From an uncultured Oscillospiraceae bacterium (GTDB lineage: Bacteria > Bacillota > Clostridia > Oscillospirales > Acutalibacteraceae): a stretch of 7,208 bases of DNA. The DNA lies in NCBI GenBank assembly GCA_900556765.1, contig USQH01000071.1, positions 1-7,208 of the forward strand, in the 5' to 3' direction. The notes below the pieces were generated by a model. That model ran no database searches. It saw only the letters and a list, made by a program, of their open reading frames with translations, and was not told the DNA's origin. A program made the position numbers and the translations under genes. Shown here one piece after another: positions 7,181 to 7,208 of the stretch. Numbering within the stretch: position 1 is the first letter of the stretch; the number at the start of each line of letters is the position of its first letter.

Positions 7181-7208
7181 ATGGCTCAATTGTTTGAAGT
7201 GATGATGT
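7181..7208 (+). CDS. start of a further operon gene (partial, cut by window end)
   Basis: The ATG at 7181 follows AAGGAG (7167-7172) with an 8-nt gap and lies 14 nt after the sugar transferase stop, with no terminator between. Only MAQLFEVMM is visible. The start is well supported, but the family is not. From memory, a hydrophobic FEVMM opening resembles small PQ-loop/SemiSWEET-like membrane proteins of clostridia, but nine residues cannot settle it. Confidence 0.7.

Overview
The window looks like a chromosomal piece from a low-to-moderate-GC Gram-positive anaerobe, most likely a clostridial (Oscillospirales-type) gut bacterium. This rests on GAGG/AGGAG-type ribosome binding sites, a consensus sigma-A promoter, short intergenic gaps, a strong intrinsic terminator and the flavour of the proteins. 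It is inference; no rRNA or marker gene is present to confirm it. All genes are on the + strand.

Region 1 (1-3338) holds the possible last codons of an upstream gene, then one very large gene (58-3252, 1064 aa), closed by a strong hairpin terminator (3289-3338). The protein has an N-terminal half of about 520 residues that is acidic and apparently disordered. Its C-terminal half has the helix layout of a P1B-type (heavy-metal) P-type ATPase. The catalytic motifs (DKTGT, TGE, SEHP, TGDN, GDGxND) are all replaced or absent, so it reads as a pseudo-P-type ATPase fused to a long acidic tail. This is the most unusual object in the window.

Region 2 (3339-3474) is an AT-rich intergenic stretch with a near-perfect promoter (TTGACT-17-TATAAT). 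Its spacer contains a run of ten A, and short ACTAT/ATAGT repeats lie just upstream of the -35 box.

Region 3 (3475-7208) is the start of a surface-polysaccharide or glycoconjugate operon with tightly packed, overlapping genes. It encodes a membrane-bound UDP-HexNAc 4,6-dehydratase (CapD/PglF/WbpM family), a PLP-dependent sugar 4-aminotransferase (DegT/ArnB/PglE-like), an initiating phosphoglycosyl transferase (PF02397, WcaJ/PglC-like), and the first nine codons of a further gene. Together the three enzymes would make a UDP-4-amino-4,6-dideoxy-HexNAc and load the sugar phosphate onto undecaprenyl phosphate as the first sugar of a glycan. No PglD-like acetyltransferase is visible. The product could therefore be a bacillosamine-type sugar acetylated by an enzyme encoded elsewhere, or a free-amine sugar such as AATGal, as in zwitterionic polysaccharides.
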